Positions 37,409-46,240 of a DNA stretch of 64,000 nucleotides are shown here, one piece after another. Origin of the DNA: Cyanidiococcus yangmingshanensis. Its lineage: Eukaryota > Rhodophyta > Bangiophyceae > Cyanidiales > Cyanidiaceae. Numbering within the stretch: position 1 is the stretch's first letter; each line of letters begins with the position of its first letter. Made by a program: the position numbers and the translations under genes. The stretch is from positions 466,043-530,042 of the forward strand of contig VWRR01000014.1 in NCBI GenBank assembly GCA_013995675.1, written 5' to 3'. The notes beneath the pieces are model-generated. The model saw nothing but the letters and a program-made list of their open reading frames with translations, had not been told where the DNA came from and did no database searches.

Positions 37409-39565
37409 TCATGACGCTTCCTCGGCAATCTTGCCTTGAGCCGCTGGCGTATCTTGCAGCGCAACTGGTTGCAGCTGAGGTGCTTTCGTGCTCGCAGCCT
37501 GCTCTGACAGAAGCGTGCCGAAAGGCGCCCCACGAAACTCGCGACGGGTAAACACGTGGCGCCATACGTACAAATGGGGTCCGGCCGACCTCCCGGTGTG
37601 TTCCAAACGCGACTGACCTGTCTCCAAGATGGGCACCCGAATTCGATCATAGCCATCATCGTTGAAGAAATGAGGTTCCGTACGACATCGCATTTCCAAG
37701 ACTGCTCTCTTCGACCGCCTGCGGGCCTCAGCAAGGTCATTCACGATACGCTCGGGGTAAGTGTCTCCGAGTCGCACCGCTGCGGCTTGCCGAACAGATT
37801 CCGGAGCTGCCCATGGGGCATGAATGAACTCATTCGGCAACTGGGAAAGCTCTGGTATCCACTGGCGAACGTACGCTCCAGTCGGATCACTCGTCCGTGA
37901 ACTGGTAACTGGATGAATGACGAAATTCCACATGTCAAGGCCACTGCGGCCTGCATTCTGCCACATCATGGCATTGATTGCAATGTCTAGGTCTACCAGT
38001 GTATGATGAAACCACTGCAGACCATGCATCCAGTGGATGTTGAGATATTCAATCAGAAACGATGCAACTGCCATACGGATGTTTTGCGGCATCCATCCAG
38101 TCTGCCAGAGCTGACGCATGCCGGCATCGATAAGCGGGTAGCCGGTACGTCCCTGCTGCCAGGCAGCGATAAGCTCGGGATCCTCGTTCCATTCTTGCGT
38201 CGTGTAGTGACTACGAATCGGCTCCATAGCGGCCTCTGGGAAGTGATGAAGTGTCCAATAGGCCAGCTCTCTCCAAATGAGGCGACGAGCGAATGTTTTC
38301 GATCGCTTGTGTTCTGGAAGTCGGCGAAGCGCGTCCCTAGTCTCGTGGTACATTTCGCGAACGCTAACAACGCCCAATGCGAGGAACGGCGAGAGTCGTG
38401 AGACACTTTGACGATCGGCACGAGATTTGCTGCTTTCGTAGCGAGGTAGCCGATCTTGCAAAAACTGACGTAGCTGAGCGCGAACAGCTTCCTCGCGAAC
38501 GTCCCAAGAGCGCATCACCGTGATGTCCCAACGAGCGACGCCTGCTCCAACAGGATGGAGACCCGTACTTTGCAACGATGGCACCAGGGAAAAGGACGAC
38601 GTGGATAATTCCCTGCATTCGGGAATGACCTCGCTTGCATTCACATCCCCGATGGTCGCAGAGAATGTTTCCGGCCAGGGCAGGTTCTGTGGTGCCTCAG
38701 GAAGCCATGAAACGGCTTCACTTGGCTGCGGTGGATGCCCAGCATTCCGTTCCCATGCACGGTAGAACGGGAGCAGTGTGCCAAAATGACCGAAGGTTGC
38801 TGGAGAATCCCCTGTATACCCGACAGCCCCGGGCTCGTGCAACAAGTGCATGTTGTACGAGAAGACTTTCCATCGGTTCATGGTCTTGAGCGCATGCTCG
38901 ATCTCGTCATCGAGTTGACGCCATGGCGGCTCGTATCTGCGGGCCAGGAGCAGCACGTTTGCACGTAGCGTTTTCCCGAGGTAGTCGAATAGTTCGACAT
39001 AGTCACTGGCGCAGGCTTGGTCGCGCAGACGCACGTAATGAATATCTTGGATATATCGCCTCTTCAGATCGCGATGCAACTCATCGATGACGCTGAACAT
39101 GAACGCTCGCTGGGCATCCCCATAGCTGAATGGTCCTGTCGCATCCGCTTGGCTCCATGTGAAAATGATGATGAGTGGTTGTTTTTCTCTTTGAGCATGG
39201 ACCAGAAGCGGGTTGTCATAAACGCGAAGGTCTCCGCGACCTCGGAGCCAAATGATGGTTGTTGATGATGAAGCGCTTGAAGGTCCAGCAGCCGATCGAC
39301 CGCTCGCGAGACCCGAAGGATGCGGTCGCCTTGCCTCGGTAGTGCTCGTTTCACTCGACCGACGTTTTGTTTTCCGCATGTTCAGGTAGGCTCGCCGAGT
39401 ACTCGTGCCAAACTTCTGAAAAGAAAGAGGCCCGCGTTGGGTTTTGTTCTGGAATAGGGACGCACGCTCTTGCGCCAGCCAACTTTTCTCTGCAGAGCTG
39501 TGTCGTCTGAGCAGACTCGCGGGTTTCGCTACGAAGGTTGCGAGCCGGCACTCAAGTGGTTGCAT
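37409..39565 (-). CDS. Photolyase/cryptochrome family flavoprotein
   Basis: A 718-aa member of the FAD-binding photolyase/cryptochrome family. After about 100 residues rich in Arg/Ser without a strong fold (an organelle presequence is likely) comes the antenna-binding alpha/beta domain (IIWLRGRGDLRVYDNPLL, from about 100). A helical FAD domain follows, with IWRELAYWTLHHFPE, GRTGYPLIDAGMRQLWQTGWM and MMWQNAGRSGLDMWNFVIHP. In the DIAINAMMWQ stretch, the residue at the flavin N5 position is Asn, as in photolyases, not Asp as in plant cryptochromes. The C-terminal tail of about 65 residues (after the last helix) is not part of the conserved core. The subclass (CPD photolyase, plant-type PPL or CryP-like) cannot be settled by eye. 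The start is a true ATG at complement 39563-39565. Confidence 0.85.
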   Translation of the reverse strand: MQPLECRLATFVAKPASLLRRHSSAEKSWLAQERASLFQNKTQRGPLSFQKFGTSTRRAYLNMRKTKRRSSETSTTEARRPHPSGLASGRSAAGPSSASSSTTIIWLRGRGDLRVYDNPLLVHAQREKQPLIIIFTWSQADATGPFSYGDAQRAFMFSVIDELHRDLKRRYIQDIHYVRLRDQACASDYVELFDYLGKTLRANVLLLARRYEPPWRQLDDEIEHALKTMNRWKVFSYNMHLLHEPGAVGYTGDSPATFGHFGTLLPFYRAWERNAGHPPQPSEAVSWLPEAPQNLPWPETFSATIGDVNASEVIPECRELSTSSFSLVPSLQSTGLHPVGAGVARWDITVMRSWDVREEAVRAQLRQFLQDRLPRYESSKSRADRQSVSRLSPFLALGVVSVREMYHETRDALRRLPEHKRSKTFARRLIWRELAYWTLHHFPEAAMEPIRSHYTTQEWNEDPELIAAWQQGRTGYPLIDAGMRQLWQTGWMPQNIRMAVASFLIEYLNIHWMHGLQWFHHTLVDLDIAINAMMWQNAGRSGLDMWNFVIHPVTSSRTSDPTGAYVRQWIPELSQLPNEFIHAPWAAPESVRQAAAVRLGDTYPERIVNDLAEARRRSKRAVLEMRCRTEPHFFNDDGYDRIRVPILETGQSRLEHTGRSAGPHLYVWRHVFTRREFRGAPFGTLLSEQAASTKAPQLQPVALQDTPAAQGKIAEEAS

Positions 39566-40780
39566 AGTCTGCAGCGAACCGAATATTCAGCATCTATGAA
39601 AACATTTGAAGCATGTTCAGCACCTTTTAGAAGGTCTGTAGGGCTGGTTGCTGCCAGAGGACCCAAGAGATAACGTCTGATTTTGCCGCTCTCTGCTCCT
39701 GTATTGAAGAGTCTCCTCTCTTATTCAAGCTTGAAGTAAAAATACTTCCACGAAACAAATCTTGCTGACTCCCGCAAGTGAGTAGATCGGTTGCAGCTAT
39801 TTGCGAACTTGTCCTGTACTTTCAGACAAGGTTCATTTTACTCGTCTTCCTGAACGCTGTGCATGAGTATGTTGTTTCACCATCGGCCTGCGGCTGATCC
39901 ATCGAAGATCCCGTCGCGCATTGAAGTCTTCCTCGAGTCGCGCGTTGATGGCGTTTCTTCGGGAATCCTCTCCGAACCCGTTGCATGTGACACCAAGGCC
40001 ACAATTGCTCTGAATGCAAACAATCCTGTCGGATCGACCGCTCTGCTAGGGCGATATGAGGGGCCATTTCCAGTTTGCATTGATAGAACGAGATGGGCGC
40101 GCCTTCGCCCGCAACGTTCACGTACCCTGCCGTATTCCGAAGGACGCAGTCGCGATAAACCAGCCTCAGACGCGTTATGTCTGCGGTTTTCAGAGCATGA
40201 ATAAATCCTAAATTCCGGAACTAGTCTAGAGCGTCCGTTTGGGGAATGCTTTCGCGTAGAGTGCCCTGGATCCAGCCTTGATGGTGAACAAGCAACACTG
40301 AGCTCGCTTTCCGAGGAGGTCTCCCCCGCGAATCACCACGTTCTGGACGGTCTCATAGCGAGCAGTCTATCCTTGAACGTTTCCGAGTGTGGAGCGTTTT
40401 CATATCTTGTGAGTCTTTCGGTCGGATCTATGCGCCAGCATTGGTCGCTTATCATTCGAGTCGAAGCAGAGGCACTAATTCGCTGTCTCTCCAGCGTGGC
40501 TGAGTCACGAGCGCTCCAATGGCAGGTGTTTGCACAGCTGCCTGGCTGGGCACCCCCTGTCTTCCTTCCGATGTGTGGTCACCAAAGTCGAGCACGCCAC
40601 GGTGAGTTTGACCAGGGATTGCTGGGTAATGTCCACCAAGTGTTGAAGTTGCTCTCGTTACAGGCATTTGATTTGCGATGCTCACGTGAGATGTCTCCCG
40701 GTATTCGAGGCTGCGTGTACAAGTTTCAGAACATGCACTTTGCTGGCATTGTGGCATGCAGCGCGACTCGTCGATGCGTA
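39566..40780. other. 1.2-kb intergenic region
   Basis: Between the photolyase start and the mL46 stop, both minus strand. The plus-strand frame 40373-41113 starts at TTG and runs antisense over mL46; the frame 39863-40204 (+, ATG) lacks domains and overlaps a minus frame. No repeat or RNA gene seen. Confidence 0.45.
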
Positions 40781-41764
40781 CTACCATACAACTGGGGCAA
40801 TTGCGCGGTAGTACTCCGGGGGCAAGTACTCTGGAAGCTCATCCGCAGTGACCCAAGCGTAATCCTCGGCCGCTGGAGGCCGTACACCGGTAATTTGGCC
40901 GCTGATCAGCTGAGCGCGATAGAAGAAGACTTTCACCCCTGCGATATGTTGCGCTTTTTGAAAAGCTGGAGAGTACGTGTGCTTCAGGTGCGCACAAGGA
41001 GCATTACCAATGAAATGCGCCTCAAACGATTCTCCCTCATCCTCGTCCTCTTTGCTGGTCTCGATGAAGCTGTACAGAGCTTTTTCAGCCTCGGCTCGAA
41101 AAGAGAGGGATGATGGGGTGCTCCCTTTAGGGGATGGACTCTCAACATTAAGGTTCCGTCGTCCACCCTCAATATTTCGTTGTGGAAACTGCCATATAGC
41201 CCGGCCTGCCGGACCGAGCTTGCGCTGAACGAGTAGGAATAACCACCGATCAAGTTTTCGGTCTAGGGAGTGACGGTTATTGGTTCGATCAGCTTCTGTC
41301 TCTCGCGGTGCTGGCTCGTACTCGCCTTCATCAAGCTCAAACAGCTCTGAGCGTTTCGGGTCCATCTCCGCATTTTGTTTCGGACGACCACTTTGCGATA
41401 AAAGTTCAAAGACTTCTGGTGGCAACTCTCGTGCCTGAGCGTTCGCCATGAGGAGACGAAACCGTCGGAACGCCCGCTCCTCTGGAGTCGGTTCCGGCAA
41501 AATGATCGGGGTCCGCTCTAGAATCGTCGCAACTGCATAGCGGAAGGGATGTTGCTCTTGAGAGACACTCTTGCGCTGCACAGGAGGCTCTGAAGACGAG
41601 TGCTCGGTTGGCGGTGTCTCACCTGAGGTCGACGCGGAGGAGTTGCTCGCACGAAGCTGCCGTCGTCTCGCGTTGAAAAGGTACCTGACAATAATCTCTC
41701 TTTCTCTGCGACGACTCAAAACCAAGAGCGCGTTGCGCACTACTATGTTCAAGTTAGGCACCAT
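40781..41764 (-). CDS. mL46: Mitochondrial ribosomal protein mL46 (Nudix-fold)
   Basis: Subunit of the mitochondrial large ribosomal subunit, built on a Nudix fold that has lost catalysis. The 327-aa protein starts at ATG (complement 41762-41764) with an Arg-rich helix as presequence. A Ser/Thr/Pro linker with PEPTPEERAFRRFRLL follows. The Nudix-like core starts at about residue 160 with RKLDRWLFLLVQRK and WQFPQRNIEGG. It continues with FIGNAPCAHLKHTY, AGVKVFFYRAQLISG and WVTADELPEYLPPEYYRAIAPVV, which is a very typical mL46 C-terminus. The catalytic Nudix box is absent, as expected for mL46. Size matches other eukaryotic mL46 (about 280-330). Confidence 0.85.
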   Translation of the reverse strand: MVPNLNIVVRNALLVLSRRREREIIVRYLFNARRRQLRASNSSASTSGETPPTEHSSSEPPVQRKSVSQEQHPFRYAVATILERTPIILPEPTPEERAFRRFRLLMANAQARELPPEVFELLSQSGRPKQNAEMDPKRSELFELDEGEYEPAPRETEADRTNNRHSLDRKLDRWLFLLVQRKLGPAGRAIWQFPQRNIEGGRRNLNVESPSPKGSTPSSLSFRAEAEKALYSFIETSKEDEDEGESFEAHFIGNAPCAHLKHTYSPAFQKAQHIAGVKVFFYRAQLISGQITGVRPPAAEDYAWVTADELPEYLPPEYYRAIAPVVW

Positions 41765-42328
41765 AGCGACCGCTGCTCAAAGCTGTTCGCAAGCGAAATT
41801 AGAATGCATCCGAAGGAGCCTTGAAATTGCAATGCTCCAGCGGAGGAGCCTCCGCGCCGGTTCCGAACAAGCGCACCAGCTTGTCTCGAGCGTCTTCCGC
41901 CATATGCCTTGTGCGGTGATGTTCACAGTTTTGCCGAAAGCGTCCAGTATCCGACGGGCCGACACGCTCCAGTCTACGCTGAAAACGTTTTCGGGCAATG
42001 AGCCAGGTACGCTCTCTGTTCCAGCCGGCAGGTTACAAAGATAGTAATGCCAAGGTTAAAGGGAGAGGTCCCTCTTTCAGGCTTCATTGAATGCTGGCTC
42101 ATCTTCGGACGATAGTATCGATCATAGCATAGCGCAGGAAACTCTCTCGTGTGTGTATTTTTCGTCGACAAAAATGATCTGATAAGGCTACTATATTCGT
42201 TGGAGTTTATCAGGTATCCATCAACTGGCGGGGAAGCGGGTCCACAGTTCGCGATCTTGCAGCCCACCCGAGCGACGTTTCTTATCTGCAGTCGCTGAGG
42301 ACATTTCATGTGATTCCGAGCTCCACCG
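41765..42328. other. Intergenic, presumed mL46 promoter
   Basis: 564 bp between the mL46 start and the DUF3593-like stop, both minus strand. Nothing recognised. Confidence 0.45.
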
Positions 42329-42880
42329 TCACTTTTCTTGCGTTTCTGTGGGCCCCTCTTTCAGGCCTAGCAGAATACATATATTCGTCATGGTCAGCAG
42401 CATCTCAGCGGTGCCATGGAGATAGTCCACATTTGCTAGCTTCTCATGGTATATGCGAAGTGCGACAACGCCAGCTATAATGGTTGCAAAGACAAAAACG
42501 AGCAGGTACGTGAAGCCAATTTTGGTGATTGTCGAGAACGTGTGGTTTCTCTTCCAGATCAGGTACAGAAAAGCGGCGTACGGAAAGATCGATACCTGAA
42601 AGAGTATTGTCACGAGTTCGTCTGTGTTTGGAAGACGTTGCAATGAAGGGATGAGAGGTACCAGTGCTCGCAGCGGCTTTCGGTATACTTTCCAGTGCGA
42701 CGTGCGTGCCAACGGTCGTGAACTGGTAACCAAACCAGGTGGGAACCGCTTCTTTCCCCGCGTGGCGGGTAAAAAGGCTCTAGGGTGCTGACTCCAGCGC
42801 TGGAGAAGCAGGGAGCGTTTTTCATTTGCTAGTAGAGCGGCAGAAGTGGCCGTGAAGGCGCACCAAGCCGACCTGTGCAT
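42329..42880 (-). CDS. DUF3593-like plastid membrane protein
   Basis: A 183-aa protein with a true ATG (complement 42878-42880). Residues 1-70 are Arg/Ser/Leu-rich and without acidic clusters, as in a plastid transit peptide. Three hydrophobic segments follow. The first, TILFQVSIFPYAAFLYLIWKR (about 90-110), matches the SLFPY..FLY pattern of DUF3593. The second, IGFTYLLVFVFATIIAGVVALRIY, is followed by LANVDYLHGTAEMLLTMTN with a third helix ICILLGLKE, and both the LADVDWLHG-type motif and the final LGL match that family. DUF3593 members occur in cyanobacteria and plastids; their biochemical role is not known to me. It is divergent from the TMEM120 gene, with 178 bp between the two ATGs. Confidence 0.6.
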   Translation of the reverse strand: MHRSAWCAFTATSAALLANEKRSLLLQRWSQHPRAFLPATRGKKRFPPGLVTSSRPLARTSHWKVYRKPLRALVPLIPSLQRLPNTDELVTILFQVSIFPYAAFLYLIWKRNHTFSTITKIGFTYLLVFVFATIIAGVVALRIYHEKLANVDYLHGTAEMLLTMTNICILLGLKEGPTETQEK

Positions 42881-43058
42881 TCCTGACGGATACTGTTCCT
42901 ATACAACGTTTTGTGACGCAACCGCTCTGTCCTGGGCGCCGCGGGAGGCAACGACCGCTGGGATCTGGTTGTTGTGCCTGGTCACAGATTCCTCAACAGT
43001 GGTTACTTATTGTTTCTTTTCAAGTTTGGTTTGCGCACCTTTGGTGACACTGTTCAGT

Positions 43059-44231
43059 ATGGTTGTGCAGGTTGGTGCCTCGCAAGGATTGAGCGCCGAA
43101 CAAAGGCCAGCCCTATCGCGAGAGAACGCCGCTGGGGCCTCGCAGGATGGTGTCCGTACGACGTTGGGACTCGCTGCGGCCGGGGCTTCGGCAACGACTC
43201 AGTCTGCAAACCAAGTCGCAGAGCCGAGCTCAGCAGATAGCGAGCTGTTGGAGCTGGAGCGAACAAACACCGAGCTTGAAAAGTTGGCGGGTGACTTTGG
43301 GAGTTTGGCCGATCGCTACACGAAACTGCAACAACAGCTAGGTCAACTCGCAACAAAACAGCAGAAACGTCTGGGTTATCTCGAGCGGACCATTGCAGAA
43401 CGTCGCTGTGGGCCTCGAGAGGACGCTGGTGGACACCAAGAAACCAAAGCTTCGATAGAACGTTCCAAGAAGCTGCTTCGCGAGCGGGTCGACCCTTTGC
43501 TGCCCTCAGATGGTGGCTGGTTTGTGCGCCTCTTCCTGGGCACCATCAACGTCCGCTTCATGGACAAGCGCACGCGGTTGACGTTCAAGCGGGAATATGA
43601 GCAATTCAAGCAGCATACGGCGCCAGCGCTGGTCATCGCCTCGGTTATCTGCCTCGTTTGGACGTCGTCTCGTTGGCCGAGCCTTCTTCTGCAACTGTTC
43701 ATTGCGTACTATTATAGTGCTCTAGCGTTGCGCGAGAGTGTCCTAGTAGCAAATGGCTCAAACATCCGGCGCTGGTGGCGACTTCATCACTATCTAAGCC
43801 TGATACTCGCAGTTGTTGTTCTGACATGGCCAGATGGCGAGGCCTATGCAGAGTTTCGTGGCGAGATCCACTTCCTTGGCCTCTATCTTTCGCTTTTGCA
43901 GATTCTGCAGGCCCGATACCAGATGTCTCGGCTGTACACTTTACGCTCACTGGGAAAAGCAGGTGAGTTGGATGTAGCGAACACGGATTCTCCGGCGCAG
44001 CTGCACTGGGGTGCCAACATGTCGTTGCTTTTGCCAGCCATTCTTGTGGGGCACGCTTTGCAGGCGTGGACTGCTGTTAGAGCATTTCAGGTATACTTCA
44101 AGTACCCGCGCGTTGCACAGGCGCTGCTCGGGGGCATGATTACATTGATTACATGCATCGGAAACGTTGTGACAACCATCCGTACCCTGAGGGCCAAAGC
44201 CGTCAAGCCCAGTGGCGAGCCGCTTCGTTAA
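43059..44231 (+). CDS. TMEM120-family membrane protein
   Basis: A 390-aa multi-pass membrane protein of the TMEM120/TMPIT family. The N-terminal part (about residues 60-115) is a coiled coil: LELERTNTELEKL, FGSLADRYTKLQQQL. Then come the family motif LFLGTINVRFMDKRTRL (about 158-174), YEQFKQHTAPALV, and a bundle of about six transmembrane segments. These contain the hallmark ALRESVLVANGSNIRRWWRLHHYLS and TWPDGEAYAEFR, then QILQARYQMSRLYTLRSLGK. TMEM120 proteins in animals sit in the inner nuclear membrane and ER and have been linked to fat-cell differentiation and CoA binding; the role in algae is unknown. The frame opens at GTG 42846; the first ATG is 43059, which also leaves room for the divergent neighbour's promoter. 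Confidence 0.85.
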   Translation: MVVQVGASQGLSAEQRPALSRENAAGASQDGVRTTLGLAAAGASATTQSANQVAEPSSADSELLELERTNTELEKLAGDFGSLADRYTKLQQQLGQLATKQQKRLGYLERTIAERRCGPREDAGGHQETKASIERSKKLLRERVDPLLPSDGGWFVRLFLGTINVRFMDKRTRLTFKREYEQFKQHTAPALVIASVICLVWTSSRWPSLLLQLFIAYYYSALALRESVLVANGSNIRRWWRLHHYLSLILAVVVLTWPDGEAYAEFRGEIHFLGLYLSLLQILQARYQMSRLYTLRSLGKAGELDVANTDSPAQLHWGANMSLLLPAILVGHALQAWTAVRAFQVYFKYPRVAQALLGGMITLITCIGNVVTTIRTLRAKAVKPSGEPLR

Positions 44232-46240
44232 TCCCGAGTCCCTGCGTTTCACCCAGTCTCGAAGGGAGCAGCACCTTTCGTCTCCCGAAGATGAGGATTC
44301 TGTGGTGCGCCCCAATGTTGGTCATGTTTCCATGACTCGCTCATCTCGTCCTGCTGCCAATGGAGCGATGCGCTGGAGACGACTCAACAGCGAACTGACG
44401 AGGCGAGCACGTGGACAAGGTCGCCGTAAGGACACTACTGACGAAACTGCAGTCGGCCCTGTTTCTCATGGATCTGAATCAAGCATGACCTGGATTCGGA
44501 AACGCGTGTAGAGAGAGACTTTCGGGAGGAGTGCATCCTGTCCAAAAGTCGTGCGAGCATTTCCTAAGCGGGGTTCCTTGTCTGTGTATGCGCGGAGCAG
44601 CATTGGGACCCTCCGACGGGTTGAACAAAGTTCTTTAAATATCCCATGTTGTATGTTTTGATGATTCCAAGCAAAGCTCAGATCTACTTGAGCACATGAT
44701 ATCCGACACGCACCAACGGACCTCAGGCCTGAGAGAGGGGAGCAGCGCTACAGGAGATAGCGTTCCCGGACGACCACAACTCCTTACGCGCTGCGTTCCG
44801 CAGCGGGCCAAGCTGGGAATGGCCGTGATCAAGGCGCGCTGCCACCGACCCCTGCGATGCCGTACATTTTGTTAGAGCGCCCTGAAAATGGTCGAATATT
44901 CTCTGAGCCTTCCTCAGTTTCGTTCCGCAATCAATCGAGGCCATGGTTGGCGCAGTGCCCCCAAAACGACCCCTTTCGCCTCGAGATCTGGTGGAAACCT
45001 GAATCGAGGATTGGAAAACAATGTAATAACTTGGGCTCTGCGCCGTTAACCTAATTGAGCTGAGCCCCCAATGCTCTAGATTCTTCATCAACTCACCTGT
45101 AGGCGTTCCAAATTAGCACTGGCCACCGGACTTTTCGCGTGGGATCGGTACGAGCCGCTGAAGCGGAAGGGGATATTGCCAGCTGCCCTGTGAAGGACTC
45201 GAGTGCAAGAGTCTCTCTAAGGTGTCTGCATCGGGTGAAAATCCTTGTGAATCAATCTTTGACACCTAGTCGGGCCAACGACCAGTCGCCGTAGAGAGAA
45301 CAGGTCGGATATCGTAGTTAGACCAAGCCGGCCAGGAATCTAGCGACCGCGACACCCACATTTCTATACAAACATGAAACTGTATACTAAAGTACGCGGG
45401 TTCAACTGAATGAATGCTCGAACTCGATGAGCGCGACCTATGGGTCTGTTCACAATCATCGATACATGCACTTTTCTGTGCAGTGATTCATTCAAGAACG
45501 TCCGATGTTATGCATGCGGAAGCTCGAACGCGTCTGCTCCCATCGAGGGTTGCGTAAGCGAGTTTGGCGGAAGACCTTATCCGTTCATGACTACGCCAGC
45601 TTGTGCCGCCCTGAGCATATCACGGAACTCACACTTCCTAAACGCCCCTAGCCGCGACTTCTGGGCTACCACACCACGCTAGAATGCTCATATTGAGAGC
45701 CCTCAGAGCAGGTCGAATGATATTCTTCGATACAGTCCACATTTGGTTCTTGACGTTGGCCTGAGCACTCAAAGCGACATCGTTGCCACCGGTCTACGCA
45801 ATTTCGCACGGCCATTGCCCACGCCAGAGAAAGGCATACTGTTGCATTCTCCTTGGTGTGTCCACGGTGCTTCCATCACCAGGCAAAGAAACTACAGTCT
45901 CGAAACTGTACTGCCGTTGCTCGCGTGGTTGCGCCTCATGAGCCCGAGTCCTCTGCTTTAAGAGCTTCAAGCACTGAGCATCTTGTTCGATCTGTTGATG
46001 CTTCGCAGGCAATCTTGCCAGAGGAGCGTCGATGATCTCTCCATACGATTCCTGCGTCTACCAGGGAAGATATTGTCCCTGCTTTAGCGTCCATAAACAA
46101 ACCATGGCGGTGATAGACCGTTTTACAAAATATCTTGCGTCACGTCATGAATTGCTCGAATGTCGTCGACATCGCTGATAGGATGCACGTGTACGAGCCA
46201 CAGGACCACGAAGATATGCCTCGGGCGTGCCGTACATCCA
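44232..46240. other. 2.0-kb convergent intergenic region, no gene recognised
   Basis: Between the 3' ends of TMEM120 (+) and NAT10 (-). Convergent spacers elsewhere in the window are 0.2-1.1 kb, so this is unusually long. Frames are short (44212-44511 +, 44723-45091 -, 45440-45682 +) and without domains. No tRNA- or rRNA-like sequence was found. A structured RNA in 45060-45350 was considered but could not be supported. Confidence 0.4.

Noticed and set aside
40373-41113. A 246-codon plus-strand frame
   Set aside because: Starts at TTG and its second half is antisense to the conserved Nudix-like core of mL46.
45060-45350. Possible structured RNA (SRP- or RNase P-like, with a CAGGTCGGA element)
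   Set aside because: Only a short resemblance; the other conserved helices and loops were not found. A covariance search would be needed.
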